Notes: generated by a model not told the origin, from the letters alone. A DNA stretch of 64,000 nucleotides from Vibrio sp. 99-8-1 (GCF_013114595.1 NZ_VTXE01000009.1:1-64000), one strand, 5' to 3'; positions 9,556 to 18,880 are shown, counted from the stretch's first letter. Numbers and translations: made by a program.

Positions 9556-10206
9556 CTAACGGCCACCACCACGAGACTGTTTTATTTCTCGCAGATAATT
9601 AAACACAGTTGCACGTCCCATACTTAATACACTAGCAATATAATCCGCCGAGCTTTTGCCATTAAACGCGCCTTTATCATATAGAGCTTCGACTAACTCT
9701 CTCTTCTCTTGACGAGACAAGGATGCAATGGTTAATTTCTTAGACGTTAACCAACTATGAGTAAAACTATTTACTTTGTCTTGCCAATCATCATGGAAGA
9801 GTTTTTCAGGTTGCGGGATCAACTTTTTAATAGGGAGCAATAATGCCAGTGCATCCTGAGCTGCTTGAATGGGCCCTGTACTCATATTGATACACAACAT
9901 GCCAATGGGAATATCATCATCATTACGCAGTACTATACTGGTAGAACAGATTGTTTTTCCATCCCAATTTAGCTTTTCATATGGTCCAATAACCGTTTCA
10001 GTCTGCTCAAAATTCACATCGTCTAACGAAGAAGGATCACCAATTTTTCGTTTTGATATGTTATTGGCTATATGCACAACACTCTGACTGTGTAAATCAT
10101 GAATAATCACTTCCACATAATCGGAAAATAGCAGAGCAACACCATCCGCTACCGAGGCATACCGCTGCAATAAAAGAGTCTTGTTTGCTGTAATTTCATT
10201 ATCCAT
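9556..10206 (-). CDS. YheO/DauR-type PAS-HTH transcriptional regulator
   Basis: A 216-residue protein. The N-terminal half (about 20-130) is a YheO-like PAS domain (VEVIIHDLHSQSVVHIANNI, then GMLCINMS). The C-terminal half ends in a DauR-like helix-turn-helix (SADYIASVLSMGRATVFNYLREI, about 185-208). Known family members include DauR, the repressor of D-arginine catabolism, and other amino-acid-responsive regulators. It is convergent with the cyclodeaminase/aminotransferase operon and separated from it by the MITE, so it is the best candidate regulator of that operon. A second family member lies at 32449. The tail after the HTH is Arg/Gly-rich. Confidence 0.85.
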   Translation of the reverse strand: MDNEITANKTLLLQRYASVADGVALLFSDYVEVIIHDLHSQSVVHIANNISKRKIGDPSSLDDVNFEQTETVIGPYEKLNWDGKTICSTSIVLRNDDDIPIGMLCINMSTGPIQAAQDALALLLPIKKLIPQPEKLFHDDWQDKVNSFTHSWLTSKKLTIASLSRQEKRELVEALYDKGAFNGKSSADYIASVLSMGRATVFNYLREIKQSRGGGR

Positions 10207-10349
10207 ACTGGCGAGGCTATTGTCTGACTGTAGTAAGAGCTCGCATACTACCTAGCTCGATTAATCTTGTATAGCGGCAAATATCATCTAAATGATCGAT
10301 GTTAAAACAATCCTCTACTACTGAGGTGAGAGTGTGATTTATAAACAAA

Positions 10350-10378
10350 AACCAGCGTAAAAACTACCCACGCTGGTT
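10350..10378 (-). terminator. intrinsic terminator of glpQ
   Basis: The stem AACCAGCGT / ACGCTGGTT is followed by TTTTTG on the minus strand, about 25 bases after the glpQ stop codon. Confidence 0.8.
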
Positions 10379-10401
10379 TGCAATTGATGAACGCTAGAGT
10401 G

Positions 10402-11496
10402 TTACTTGTCAGCTAAAAACTTGACTGCTTTATCGGTGAAATCGGTAAAGACACCGTCTACACCCACTTTGTAATAAAACACATTCAACATATCGTCGAA
10501 GTCCTTAGCATAGGGGGCGATGCGTCCTTTATCGCTACGGAAAGTATATGGATGAACCTGTAACCCAGCAGCCTTGGCTTCTGTCATCAATGGTTTAACA
10601 ATAATATTGTCATAGCTTGACTTATCATCCACTAACATAGGCTTCCATGGACCGATACCATCAGCATATTTTGCAACTTCAGCCATCGCTCCTGTTTTGA
10701 ACATCCAGTCATAATTATATGGTGTTACGTTACCCTTATCGTCGACAACCATGGTTTCATTCCAACTGGTCTCAGCCAGTAACTGCACAACTTTAAGGTC
10801 AATATTCATAGCAGGCATCAATACTTGAGCAATACGCTTAGTTTCAATAGGATCAAAACATTGCACATACACTTTGTCATCTTTATCGTCATAGCCATAC
10901 GCTTTTAACGTTTCTAATACCGCTTTAGATATATCTTTGCCTTCTTTTCTATGTAACCAAGGCGCTTTAATTTCAGGATAGATACCGACATTGCCTTTTG
11001 TCGACTTATTCAACCCTTGAATTAACTCAATGGCTTCTTCAAACGTAGCCACTTCAAAGTTAGATTTCCATAGAGGGAATCGCTCAGGGTAACCAGCTTT
11101 AGAAAGATCCTGAACCTGATCGGCATCTGAGTTATCCGGAATTTTAAAGCCTTCAGTGACGCGCAGAGTCTTGATTTCATCTAAAGTAAAATCGATAGCA
11201 AACCAACGTTTTACTCCATCAATTACTCGGTAGCGATCTGGATATCTCTTCATCACATCAGTGGTTCTATCTAAAGTGTGGTCGTGTAATACCACCAGCC
11301 TGTTGTCTTTCGTCATGACAACATCTTGTTCAATATAATCTGCCCCCATAAAATATGCAGCTGAGTAAGCTTCTAAAGTATGTTCCGGCAAATACCCGCT
11401 CGCACCACGATGAGCAATCACAAGTTTGTCTTCATTTGCCAATGCTGGAGCGGCCAATGTTGCTAAAATAAGTGTAGTAAGAAGTTGCTTTTTCAT
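10402..11496 (-). CDS. glpQ: periplasmic glycerophosphodiester phosphodiesterase
   Basis: A 364-residue GlpQ. It hydrolyses glycerophosphodiesters (deacylated phospholipids) to sn-glycerol 3-phosphate and an alcohol in the periplasm. The signal peptide is MKKQLLTTLILATLAAPALA. The catalytic region starts with the family motif HRGASGYLPEHT (about residues 29-40), followed by EQDVVMTKD and HDHTLDRTTDV with the second catalytic His. The acidic metal ligand of YPEIKAP lies near residue 190. The start at 11496 is chosen because it begins a clean signal peptide and has AAGGG upstream; a longer in-frame extension to 11571 lacks these. It is monocistronic with its own terminator. No glpT transporter lies beside it. 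Confidence 0.93.
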   Translation of the reverse strand: MKKQLLTTLILATLAAPALANEDKLVIAHRGASGYLPEHTLEAYSAAYFMGADYIEQDVVMTKDNRLVVLHDHTLDRTTDVMKRYPDRYRVIDGVKRWFAIDFTLDEIKTLRVTEGFKIPDNSDADQVQDLSKAGYPERFPLWKSNFEVATFEEAIELIQGLNKSTKGNVGIYPEIKAPWLHRKEGKDISKAVLETLKAYGYDDKDDKVYVQCFDPIETKRIAQVLMPAMNIDLKVVQLLAETSWNETMVVDDKGNVTPYNYDWMFKTGAMAEVAKYADGIGPWKPMLVDDKSSYDNIIVKPLMTEAKAAGLQVHPYTFRSDKGRIAPYAKDFDDMLNVFYYKVGVDGVFTDFTDKAVKFLADK

Positions 11497-12041
11497 TGTT
11501 ATCCCTTTTAATTCGCACACAAAATAGATTTCACTGATTAAAATCTCATCCATTATTTCTCTGCCAATCACTAAACAAGCTGGCGTATTACCACCAGAAA
11601 ACTCAAATACGAGCCAACATTACCAAAACCATCTCTACTAAAAATCACGATCTAAACAGCAAAAATAATAGCCATTTCTAGGTTGATTAACCCTAGATAT
11701 CCTCTTTTTCGAGAGCCAAAAAACACTCACTCGAAAACAAAACCGAACATATAATGCTCATACGAAAATAAAGTTACTGTGATGTGCTTCTAACAAACAT
11801 CTAAAGACTAAAGTTACACCCTTAGTTGCGAGCAACATCACCATAGGTACCATGTTGTTTTATATAGAAGTTATTCAGAATAAGATAAGTGAGAAGGGGA
11901 GATTAATGAGTACGGGTAACAAGAATACTTCAGACAGAGAAAGAGAATGGTGCGCGTTTTAAAAGTGTCGAACATTAAAGCCACTCTCTCGCAAATAGAT
12001 CGTTCTACGCTCTAATTTACCAAAGCTTTCTACCTACAGTT
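11497..12041. other. intergenic region upstream of glpQ
   Basis: About 545 bases with no convincing gene. It should hold the glpQ promoter. A tiny 18-codon frame at 11906-11962 has a good ribosome site (GGGGAG) but no other support. Confidence 0.4.
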
Positions 12042-12362
12042 CTACTTTTTATAAAACGTCGACATGCTCCAGATGGTAATTAGGTTAAACAGCATAACTC
12101 CAGACATAATAAGCGACATCCTTAACCAAGGATCCCCCATTGATATTCTAAACTGAGCAATATTTATGGTCGTTGGAATCCAGACTGCAATTACAGCAAC
12201 AAGTAATCCCGCCTGCAATAGATAGACAACCATCCTGTGGCGAATAATGATTAACAGAGGTATCGAGGCAACAATTGCGGTCGGGAAAATACCGTCGTAG
12301 CGCAAAAAATGAGCCGCTAATATCCAATAAGAAAGAAACAGTAACACAGTCCGCCAGATCAT
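12042..12362 (-). CDS. small integral membrane protein, unknown function
   Basis: A 106-residue, strongly hydrophobic protein with about four predicted transmembrane helices (roughly 4-22, 27-43, 47-65 and 82-101) separated by short charged turns. No motif of a known family is recognised. It has an ATG start with GGTGAG upstream. It lies 67 bases after the RidA gene on the same strand with no clear terminator between, so it may be the last gene of the TRAP/dehydrogenase operon, but it could equally be independent. Confidence 0.6.
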   Translation of the reverse strand: MIWRTVLLFLSYWILAAHFLRYDGIFPTAIVASIPLLIIIRHRMVVYLLQAGLLVAVIAVWIPTTINIAQFRISMGDPWLRMSLIMSGVMLFNLITIWSMSTFYKK

Positions 12363-12429
12363 AAGTAACTCACCGTCATATTGAAAAGTGCCGCTATGAT
12401 AACAAGTTTATCTCGCGGCCACTAATTCA

Positions 12430-12777
12430 CTATTGCGCTGCAATCACGGATAATTCAACCAATATCGAATCCCTAGCCATTCTAGCTTCAACACAAGCTC
12501 TGGCGGGTTTTTCTCCGCGAGCAACCCATGCATCCCATACTTGATTCATTGATGCAAAATCTTTGATATCTCGAATATAAATGGTCACCGACAAGATTTT
12601 ATCTTTATCACTGCCCGCTTGCTCTAATAACGCTTCAACTTTATCCAAACAACGCTGAGTCTGCTCTGCGATATCCCACTTTTCATCACCCGCGGTTTGT
12701 CCGCACAAATATATGGTGTTGTTATGTTTTACAATGCGGCTCATACGTTCTGTAGAGTCCATTCGCTCAATATTCAT
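12430..12777 (-). CDS. RidA/YjgF family protein
   Basis: A 115-residue single-domain RidA-family protein of normal length. It has the family core ([21 protein letters not shown]) and the conserved Arg of PARACVEA that binds the substrate carboxylate. Known RidA proteins hydrolyse reactive imines/enamines such as 2-aminoacrylate in the cytoplasm. It is the last catabolic gene after the three dehydrogenase subunits, 30 bases downstream of the FAD subunit. That fits a role in hydrolysing the imine product of that enzyme. The C-terminal acidic residue of canonical RidA is not clearly aligned here, so it may belong to another Rid subfamily. Confidence 0.87.
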   Translation of the reverse strand: MNIERMDSTERMSRIVKHNNTIYLCGQTAGDEKWDIAEQTQRCLDKVEALLEQAGSDKDKILSVTIYIRDIKDFASMNQVWDAWVARGEKPARACVEARMARDSILVELSVIAAQ

Positions 12778-12807
12778 AATGCTTTAATATCCTCTTATTA
12801 CTAATAG

Positions 12808-13923
12808 TTACAGTACTTTTCGTTCAAACCGATCGACGCGAAAAGCGTGTAAGTTAAACTCACTCTTGCCATGAACAATCAGTTCACTCATTACCTGTCC
12901 GACGATAGGCCCCATTTGAAAACCATGTGCAGAAAAACCGAACGCATGATAAGCATTGCTGCTACGAACACTTTTACCAATAACCGGTAAATTGTCAGGC
13001 ATATAAGCTTCTAACCCTGCCCACATTCGGTTTATGGAGGCTGATTTCATAATGGGGAAAAACTCAATGGCATTTTTGGCTCCAACAGCTAACTTACTGT
13101 AATCCAAGCGTGTTTTGTTCGCTTCTCGGTCGGCGAAACCTTTCGCTCCTCCCCCAATAAGTACTGTGCCATTTTCAAACTGTTTAAAAGAGAGAGGGCG
13201 ACTCACTGCCCCCACTACAGGCCCGGCAAAATGTGGCATCCTTGAGGTAATCATCAACATAGGAGCGCTGTACGACATAGGCGCATTATCACCAATCATA
13301 ACCGCCATCTTATCCGCCCAGGCACCAGCACAATTAACGATATGTCCCGCCTCAAATTGACCATTATGAGTATTGATTAACCAAGTTTCTCCAACTTGAC
13401 GTATCTGTTTAACCGTTTGTCCTTCATAAAACACAGCCCCATACCGGTGCGCAGCGGTTCGAAATGAGAATGTCGCTTTATACGGTATGGCATAACCATC
13501 ATTTTCAGAAAGAACACCCCCAACACAATCACGATTTACATGAGGCAGCCTTTCTCTTAATTCTGATTGATTCAATACCACTTCATGCTTAAAACCGAGT
13601 GGACTTAGTTCTCTCTGTCGCTGAAAGATCGTCTCCATGTCGCTTTCATCTGCCGCAATATTAATTAAACCACGACGTCGATAGCCTGTATCACCATCCA
13701 GCTCTTCATCTAAATTCTGCCAACGCTCCATCGATGCTAAGCTAAGAGGAATCTCCGCTTGATGTCGCCCGAGAACACGAACACCACCAGCATTAACACC
13801 CGATGCATGTCTAGAAACATGATCTTTTTCGATAACCGCGACTTTCACCCCTTGTTTTGCTAAATGGTACGCAGTCGAGCATCCTTGAATGCCAGCCCCT
13901 ATTACAATGACATCAACCTTCAT
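12808..13923 (-). CDS. FAD-dependent amino-acid dehydrogenase, beta subunit (HcnC/OoxB-like)
   Basis: A 371-residue DAO-family flavoprotein. The N-terminal FAD motif is VIGAGIQGCSTAYHLAK (about 6-22). A second glycine-rich segment near the C-terminus (NLPVIGKS...AFGFSAHGFQMGP) is typical of glycine/sarcosine/D-amino-acid oxidases. In known three-subunit enzymes (HcnABC, opine oxidases, D-hydroxyproline dehydrogenases) this subunit oxidises the C-N bond and passes electrons on. It overlaps the alpha subunit gene by 11 bases with AGGA before its ATG, so the two are translationally coupled. The exact substrate is not evident. Confidence 0.88.
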   Translation of the reverse strand: MKVDVIVIGAGIQGCSTAYHLAKQGVKVAVIEKDHVSRHASGVNAGGVRVLGRHQAEIPLSLASMERWQNLDEELDGDTGYRRRGLINIAADESDMETIFQRQRELSPLGFKHEVVLNQSELRERLPHVNRDCVGGVLSENDGYAIPYKATFSFRTAAHRYGAVFYEGQTVKQIRQVGETWLINTHNGQFEAGHIVNCAGAWADKMAVMIGDNAPMSYSAPMLMITSRMPHFAGPVVGAVSRPLSFKQFENGTVLIGGGAKGFADREANKTRLDYSKLAVGAKNAIEFFPIMKSASINRMWAGLEAYMPDNLPVIGKSVRSSNAYHAFGFSAHGFQMGPIVGQVMSELIVHGKSEFNLHAFRVDRFERKVL

Positions 13924-15352
13924 AGCTTGAATCCTGATCGTTTGAGTTGTGAGTTAACGGCAGGGATTGAGGTTCCCTTTGATGAAAGTGGCTTAACTCT
14001 TCTAGTGTCAACAGGCGCATAGGTGAACGAAGGCGATAATAACCAATATCCGAGACTGATTTTTGTTGCCATTTTGCCAATAATTCACTGACGGTATGAC
14101 CGCATTGACGACCTTGGCAAGGCCCCATACCACAACGAGTAATACCTTTGAGTGCATTGGGCTCTATCGCACCTTGCTGAAAACCAATACGCAAGTGTGC
14201 GACCGTGCGCTCTTCACAGCGGCATACCACGACATCGTCGTCAGTAGGAATGCGATTTTGTTCTGCAGGTCGATAAAGTACATCAATAAATCGTCTAAAA
14301 CGATTTAATCTCTCTAAACGAGCAATGGGTTCTTTTGCTAAACGATCCCTTTCAGTAACAGAGACCCGTTGCAATCGACACAACAAATTGAGCGCCGTAA
14401 TCACGCCATTTTGTTCTGCACCATCCGCACCAACGATGCCACGACCATCACCGACAACGGAGATATTATGGATAGAACTTTGTCCCCATCCATCTATAAG
14501 TGGTTTCCAGCATAACTGTTGTTCGCACCACTCATGTTCGACCCCTAGCGCTCGGGTAAGATTTAAATTTGGTATCACACCTTGATGGAGAAATAGGTGC
14601 TGAACAGAGAGTTCAACACGCTTTGTTCCTTGATAGAATTGAAGTGACTGAGCTTTATTTTCCCCCGAAATAGACAACTTATCGGCAAACCGATAAAAAG
14701 GGGTACCAGAACGGCGAATTTCATTCAGTAACCCTAAACCTTTAAATATCATATCTAGTTGAGACAAACTGTCGGTTATCCGCACACCCGCTTGCAAGTA
14801 GTGTGCTTTCGGCGTGGTATCTACAACAGCATCAACCTTAACCCCTAGTCGCAAGTACTGAGCAACGATCACATACAATAAAGGGCCACTGCCGACAAAC
14901 ACAGCATGATCTTTTACTAAGCCATCTGTTTTAAGCATCACTTGCGCACTACCCGCAGACATCACTCCCGGTAAATGCCAGCCAGTAACCGGAAATGGAC
15001 GCTCCATTGCACCAGTAGCAACAATGATCTCTTTCGCTTGTAAGCGATGAGTTTGATTATTCATTGAGAATAATACTTCACCATCATCACCAACATGCCA
15101 TGCTGACGCGTTATAAATCACTTCCGCACTACATTGCACAAATTGCTCGACTAGAGTTTGCCCCTTAAGGTAATCAGTACCTAATGCCTTAATATCGGGT
15201 AACGAACTGTCGCTAACATTGCGATAAATCTGCCCACCAGCCGTCGCTTTATCATGAATAACCACCACCGACGCCCCATAAGAACTTGCCGTGATAGCCG
15301 CTTGCATTCCCGATGGTCCCGCCCCAATAATGGCAATATCATAACTTTTCAT
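13913..15352 (-). CDS. NAD(P)/FAD-binding dehydrogenase, alpha subunit with BFD-like [2Fe-2S] domain (HcnB/OoxA-like)
   Basis: A 479-residue subunit. It begins MKSYDIAIIGAGPSGMQAA (FAD-binding GxGxxG), has a second dinucleotide fold near VFVGSGPLLYVI, and ends with a BFD-like cluster domain with cysteines in VVCRCEE and CGMGPCQGRQCG. It matches the A/B subunit of opine oxidases and hydrogen-cyanide synthase. The start was set at 15352, where a Rossmann motif begins at once and AAAGAG lies upstream. A longer in-frame extension to 15472 would run into the preceding [2Fe-2S] gene. It should relay electrons from the beta subunit to the respiratory chain. Confidence 0.87.
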   Translation of the reverse strand: MKSYDIAIIGAGPSGMQAAITASSYGASVVVIHDKATAGGQIYRNVSDSSLPDIKALGTDYLKGQTLVEQFVQCSAEVIYNASAWHVGDDGEVLFSMNNQTHRLQAKEIIVATGAMERPFPVTGWHLPGVMSAGSAQVMLKTDGLVKDHAVFVGSGPLLYVIVAQYLRLGVKVDAVVDTTPKAHYLQAGVRITDSLSQLDMIFKGLGLLNEIRRSGTPFYRFADKLSISGENKAQSLQFYQGTKRVELSVQHLFLHQGVIPNLNLTRALGVEHEWCEQQLCWKPLIDGWGQSSIHNISVVGDGRGIVGADGAEQNGVITALNLLCRLQRVSVTERDRLAKEPIARLERLNRFRRFIDVLYRPAEQNRIPTDDDVVVCRCEERTVAHLRIGFQQGAIEPNALKGITRCGMGPCQGRQCGHTVSELLAKWQQKSVSDIGYYRLRSPMRLLTLEELSHFHQREPQSLPLTHNSNDQDSSYEG

Positions 15353-15365
15353 TCTCTTTGCCTCA

Positions 15366-15674
15366 TTACTCGCATTTATCACTGACGGAGACCTCAGTAA
15401 TTTGTTGCCGACAAATGACCATTCCGGGAGAAACAGTCGCAAGACACGCTTGCTGGTTTGGCATTCCATCAATCACGACTAAACATTCGTAGCAAACTCC
15501 CATCGCACAATAGGCGGAACGATTTTGCTCAGTGACCGGTGCTAATCGGGTCACAGTTTGATCATGCAAAGCCAAAGCAGTCCATACTGATATCCCTTGT
15601 GGCACCTGATAAAAAACATCGTTTATGCTGATCTCTACATAATCCGATTTAGGTGACGAAAGAACCCGAAACAT
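15366..15674 (-). CDS. [2Fe-2S] ferredoxin-like subunit, HcnA-like
   Basis: A 102-residue protein with the plant-type ferredoxin cluster motif CAMGVCYEC plus a fourth Cys (QQAC) 13-20 residues later, as in HcnA/SoxA-type small subunits. The start is placed at ATG 15674, which has GGAGAG five to ten bases upstream; a TTG four codons earlier is less likely. It precedes the alpha subunit by 13 bases. Together with the alpha and beta subunits it completes a heterotrimeric amine dehydrogenase. The gene lies 120 bases after dctP, behind two hairpins. Confidence 0.85.
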   Translation of the reverse strand: MFRVLSSPKSDYVEISINDVFYQVPQGISVWTALALHDQTVTRLAPVTEQNRSAYCAMGVCYECLVVIDGMPNQQACLATVSPGMVICRQQITEVSVSDKCE

Positions 15675-15718
15675 GTCACTCTCCAAAGCTAACTTTTCTA
15701 AAAAATGCGCGTGCGAAA

Positions 15719-15750
15719 CCGGTAGAGAATGTAGCTAGACTCTCTACTGG
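15719..15750 (-). other. stem-loop in the dctP / dehydrogenase intercistronic region
   Basis: A 10-bp stem (CCGGTAGAGA / TCTCTACTGG with one wobble) with a 12-base loop. There is no T run directly after it, so it is more likely an mRNA-stabilising or processing stem than a terminator. Confidence 0.45.
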
Positions 15751-15782
15751 CTATCACAGCGCAGGTTTATTAGTGGTAAAAA

Positions 15783-15805
15783 TTGATCACAGGTTTACTG
15801 ATCAA
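15783..15805 (-). terminator. weak intrinsic terminator overlapping the dctP stop codon
   Basis: The perfect 7-bp stem TTGATCA / TGATCAA with a 9-base loop is followed by TTTTT on the minus strand. The dctP stop codon lies in the loop. It could lower transcription into the dehydrogenase genes so that binding protein is made in excess. Confidence 0.45.
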
Positions 15806-16799
15806 TTTGATTTAGGATCTGCTGTCCCCAGTCGGAACCAACATCATTTAGAATTTGCGGCCATACATCTGTACGTACTTTCTGTGCAACGTCTGCCAGT
15901 TGTGCATCAGACAGTTTCACGATGGTTGCGCCATAGTCAGCAAGCTTTTGCTCATATGCAGCCTGATCTGCTTCTGCTTTACCCCAACGTTTTTGCTCAA
16001 ACTTTTCAGCTTGTTTTTGTAACGCCATTCGATCCGCTTCATCTAAATCTGCTAACGTCTCACTATTGACGATCATGTACCATACTTCAAAATGAGTGTT
16101 TACTGGGATATAGGTTTTCGTTACATCTCTAAATGAAGCATAATAACCTTCAGCTCCAGAACCTATAACACCATCCACAACACCAGTTTGTACCGCTGTA
16201 AATGCCTCAGAGAAAGGGATTGGTGAGCTGATATAACCCAGTGCATCACTTGTCAGCTGAAAACTTTTAATGCCAGGCACACGTACTTTTATTCCTTTAG
16301 AAACCGAAGGATCCCCCGGAGAAACCGCCTCTCTGTTTAGTGCAACACCACCAAAGTAAACAGGATAAGCAGCCAGCATTGTGATGTCTTGCTTGCTATA
16401 AAGATCTTTCATTGCGCTATAAATAGCGCCTCCTGGACCGTAAATTTTACGAGCTTGCTGCCAGTTTTCAGCAACATAAGGGAAAGCACTGATCTGCATT
16501 TTTCGGGATGCGGCAGTTGCGGCTGGCTGCACCGCCATGTCCACGGCCCCTACAGAAATTCTCTCTTGTACCGTTGTATAGTCGCCCAATGCACTCGCAG
16601 CGAAAATCTTCACTTTAACATCACCATCCGTTGCCGATTTCACATCCGCAGCAAACTCTTTAAGTTCTAAATCGATGATGGCGCCTTGTGGACGAATGTG
16701 GCTAATTTTTAATGTCTTGGCTTGAGCGATTCCACTCAACCCCATCGCACCAGCAATCACACTCGCTATTACTGCTCTCTTTATTGTTACACCTTGCAT
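15795..16799 (-). CDS. TRAP transporter substrate-binding protein, DctP family
   Basis: A 334-residue periplasmic receptor with a clear signal peptide (KRAVIASVIAGAMGLSGIAQA, cleaved near residue 27). The mature part has the DctP landmarks ISVGAVDMAVQ, KGIKVRVPG and EAFTAVQTGVVDGVIG; the Arg in KVRVPG is the usual carboxylate-binding residue. It captures an organic acid or amino acid and hands it to the membrane subunits. The ATG has an excellent AAGGAG upstream. A 159-base gap to dctM could contain a separate promoter. The linked flavin dehydrogenase suggests the ligand is an amino or imino acid; this is inference. Confidence 0.9.
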   Translation of the reverse strand: MQGVTIKRAVIASVIAGAMGLSGIAQAKTLKISHIRPQGAIIDLELKEFAADVKSATDGDVKVKIFAASALGDYTTVQERISVGAVDMAVQPAATAASRKMQISAFPYVAENWQQARKIYGPGGAIYSAMKDLYSKQDITMLAAYPVYFGGVALNREAVSPGDPSVSKGIKVRVPGIKSFQLTSDALGYISSPIPFSEAFTAVQTGVVDGVIGSGAEGYYASFRDVTKTYIPVNTHFEVWYMIVNSETLADLDEADRMALQKQAEKFEQKRWGKAEADQAAYEQKLADYGATIVKLSDAQLADVAQKVRTDVWPQILNDVGSDWGQQILNQIDQ

Positions 16800-16958
16800 A
16801 AGGTTCTCCTTGCATTACCGTTGTGTTTCACGTGTTGGCAGCAATCCTGCTGCTATTTCTATTATTTTTGTAATTACTTTTGTACTGTGTATCTCTTTTA
16901 TAATTGGCTTTAAATAACCAATGATTAGTTGCTAATTTCCCTTCACCACTTAATGGCA

Positions 16959-18257
16959 TTAATAGCCAAAGAACGCCGGAAGAAAGAGTGATAAGTCCGA
17001 CCAAAAAGAGGTCAAGAACACCACTGGAAGATAACCTGTTACGATGAGAAGAAGCGCTGGTTTAATCACTTTAGTCACTTCAACATTACCCACTCTCGCA
17101 CCCAGATAAAGAATGGATGCGTATGGTGGCGTTACACCTCCCATAGCGGTATTCACTCCCATAATGGCTGCAAATTGAATTGGGCTAACGCCAATAGCTT
17201 GCATTAGAGGCAGCAGCAGCGGTGCAATCAAAATAATAGCGGTGACATCATTCACTACCATGCCGACAAAAAAGAGCAGGAAGTTAATAAGAATAAGTAA
17301 AATAACTTTGTTATCGGTGATTGAGAAAATCGCCTCAACTAACTCCTGAGGAACACTTTCTAATACAAACATTTGAGACAAAATCATGCTGAACAAAATC
17401 ATTAGCATTATTGCCCCTACCGATGTTGATGCTTCTTTTCCCGCCCCTAAAAAGGTCTTAACATCGAGCCCCTTATATATTAGAAATCCGACAGGGATGG
17501 CATAGATAACTGCGACAGCAGCGGCCTCTGTTGGTGTCATCACACCACCATATATGCCACCTAAAATGATGATTGGCATTAACAACGCAGGGGTTGCTTT
17601 CAAACCGCGTTGACTTGCCTCAGCAACAAAATCAGCGCCTTTAAGTGGCTCTTCTAGTACCAAGGGAAACTTACGAGCCTGCCAAATATTAACAATTGAA
17701 AAGTTGGTCATGATTAATAAACCAGGCCCCAACGTTGCTAAAAAACAGGCTAAAATGGAGGTGTCAGTCACCCAGCCATAAACGATCATTGTCACACTGG
17801 GTGGAATGAGTAGCCCAAGCAACGAAGAATTAGCAATCAATGCTGTGGCATAAGCCCTCGGGTAGCCTTGTTTCTCCATTTCAGGAATCAACAATGGACC
17901 AATTGCCGCAACTCCTGTTAGACCAGAACCAGAGATTGCACCGATCAAAGCACAGCTAATCGTAGCCACAACACCGAGCCCGCCTCTAAGGTGGCCGACA
18001 AATATATTCACAAAGCGCAATAAACTGGCAGCAATGCCACTGACACTCATTATGGTTCCTGCAAGCACGAACAGTGGAATGGCGAGCAATACAGGGTTCC
18101 CCAGTTGTTGAAATCCCCACAACATATTTCCCTTCATAGTGACATCACCAAGAAAATACATCACCGCTAATCCCCCGCCAAAACAGTACGGTAAAGGGAT
18201 ACCCAATGTCAGTAAAATGACTAAAACAGCCACAGCTAATAATGCTATTTCTACCAT
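16959..18257 (-). CDS. TRAP transporter large permease, DctM family
   Basis: A 432-residue, very hydrophobic permease with 11-12 predicted helices. Conserved DctM stretches include NPVLLAIPLFVLAG, GAISGSGLTGVAAIG, LLIPPSV and GGVTPPYAS near the C-terminus. It forms the Na+-driven transport channel with the small subunit encoded 13 bases upstream. Length and motifs are normal for the family. Confidence 0.93.
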   Translation of the reverse strand: MVEIALLAVAVLVILLTLGIPLPYCFGGGLAVMYFLGDVTMKGNMLWGFQQLGNPVLLAIPLFVLAGTIMSVSGIAASLLRFVNIFVGHLRGGLGVVATISCALIGAISGSGLTGVAAIGPLLIPEMEKQGYPRAYATALIANSSLLGLLIPPSVTMIVYGWVTDTSILACFLATLGPGLLIMTNFSIVNIWQARKFPLVLEEPLKGADFVAEASQRGLKATPALLMPIIILGGIYGGVMTPTEAAAVAVIYAIPVGFLIYKGLDVKTFLGAGKEASTSVGAIMLMILFSMILSQMFVLESVPQELVEAIFSITDNKVILLILINFLLFFVGMVVNDVTAIILIAPLLLPLMQAIGVSPIQFAAIMGVNTAMGGVTPPYASILYLGARVGNVEVTKVIKPALLLIVTGYLPVVFLTSFWSDLSLFLPAFFGY

Positions 18258-18270
18258 TGTAAAATCGTCC

Positions 18271-18741
18271 TTAAGATGCGTTAGAAGTAGATAAACTACG
18301 GATGTGTTTAATCAAATGAATGGCTGTATAGAACATCATCAGCACTAATCCAACCAGCAAGGCAATATCAACGTAGAATGTCGGAATATATAAAGTTGGA
18401 CTCTCTTTCCAAACTCGAAGTGAATATTTTGTAAAATCCCATGCCCAGTAAATTAACCACGAACAGACGATCAAACTGATCGTTTCTCCCACTATTGCCA
18501 GTACAGTTTTATGTTTTTCATTGTGTAGAAAAATATCCAGTACATTGGCACGAATATGGGAGTTTTCTCTCGATGCATTTGCAGCTCCTAGCACGTACAG
18601 CCATAGCGTTGGGTATAACAAAGTTTCATCCAACCCCATAACAGGAATCTCTAACACATATCGCGTTATTACCTGTACAAATTGCCCGACAGCAACCAAA
18701 CAAATTAGTCCTGTAAGCAGCAGGCTCACAAATCGATTCAT
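18271..18741 (-). CDS. TRAP transporter small permease, DctQ family
   Basis: A 156-residue membrane protein with four predicted helices and the DctQ core (VMGLDETLLYPTLWLYVLGAA, then REN-H). It is the first gene of the minus-strand operon that continues through dctM, dctP and the dehydrogenase subunits. It diverges from a LysR regulator; the 139-base shared promoter region holds a palindrome at 18767. Confidence 0.9.
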   Translation of the reverse strand: MNRFVSLLLTGLICLVAVGQFVQVITRYVLEIPVMGLDETLLYPTLWLYVLGAANASRENSHIRANVLDIFLHNEKHKTVLAIVGETISLIVCSWLIYWAWDFTKYSLRVWKESPTLYIPTFYVDIALLVGLVLMMFYTAIHLIKHIRSLSTSNAS

Positions 18742-18766
18742 GGTTCCACATTGCCTTTTTGTTATT

Positions 18767-18782
18767 ACGTTGTTAACAATGT
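18767..18782. promoter_or_regulatory. candidate LysR operator between dctQ and the LysR gene
   Basis: ACGTTGTTAACAATGT is a 16-base palindrome with one mismatched pair, centred on GTTAAC, in the divergent promoter region. LysR proteins usually bind such dyads between themselves and their target operon. Confidence 0.45.
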
Positions 18783-18880
18783 TACAATTCGAAAATATAA
18801 AATCAAAACAATAATAATGATTAAACTATAAATAAATCTTATGGGTTACTGGCATAAATAACCTAACTTGAGGAAATGTA

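Noticed and set aside
11906..11962. 18-codon frame with a good ribosome site upstream of glpQ
   Set aside because: Too short and without any recognised motif, terminator or partner; chance occurrence is likely.
12808..15674. Hydrogen cyanide synthase (hcnABC)
   Set aside because: The three subunits are of the HcnABC type, but the same architecture serves opine and D-amino-acid dehydrogenases, and the TRAP/RidA context favours catabolism.
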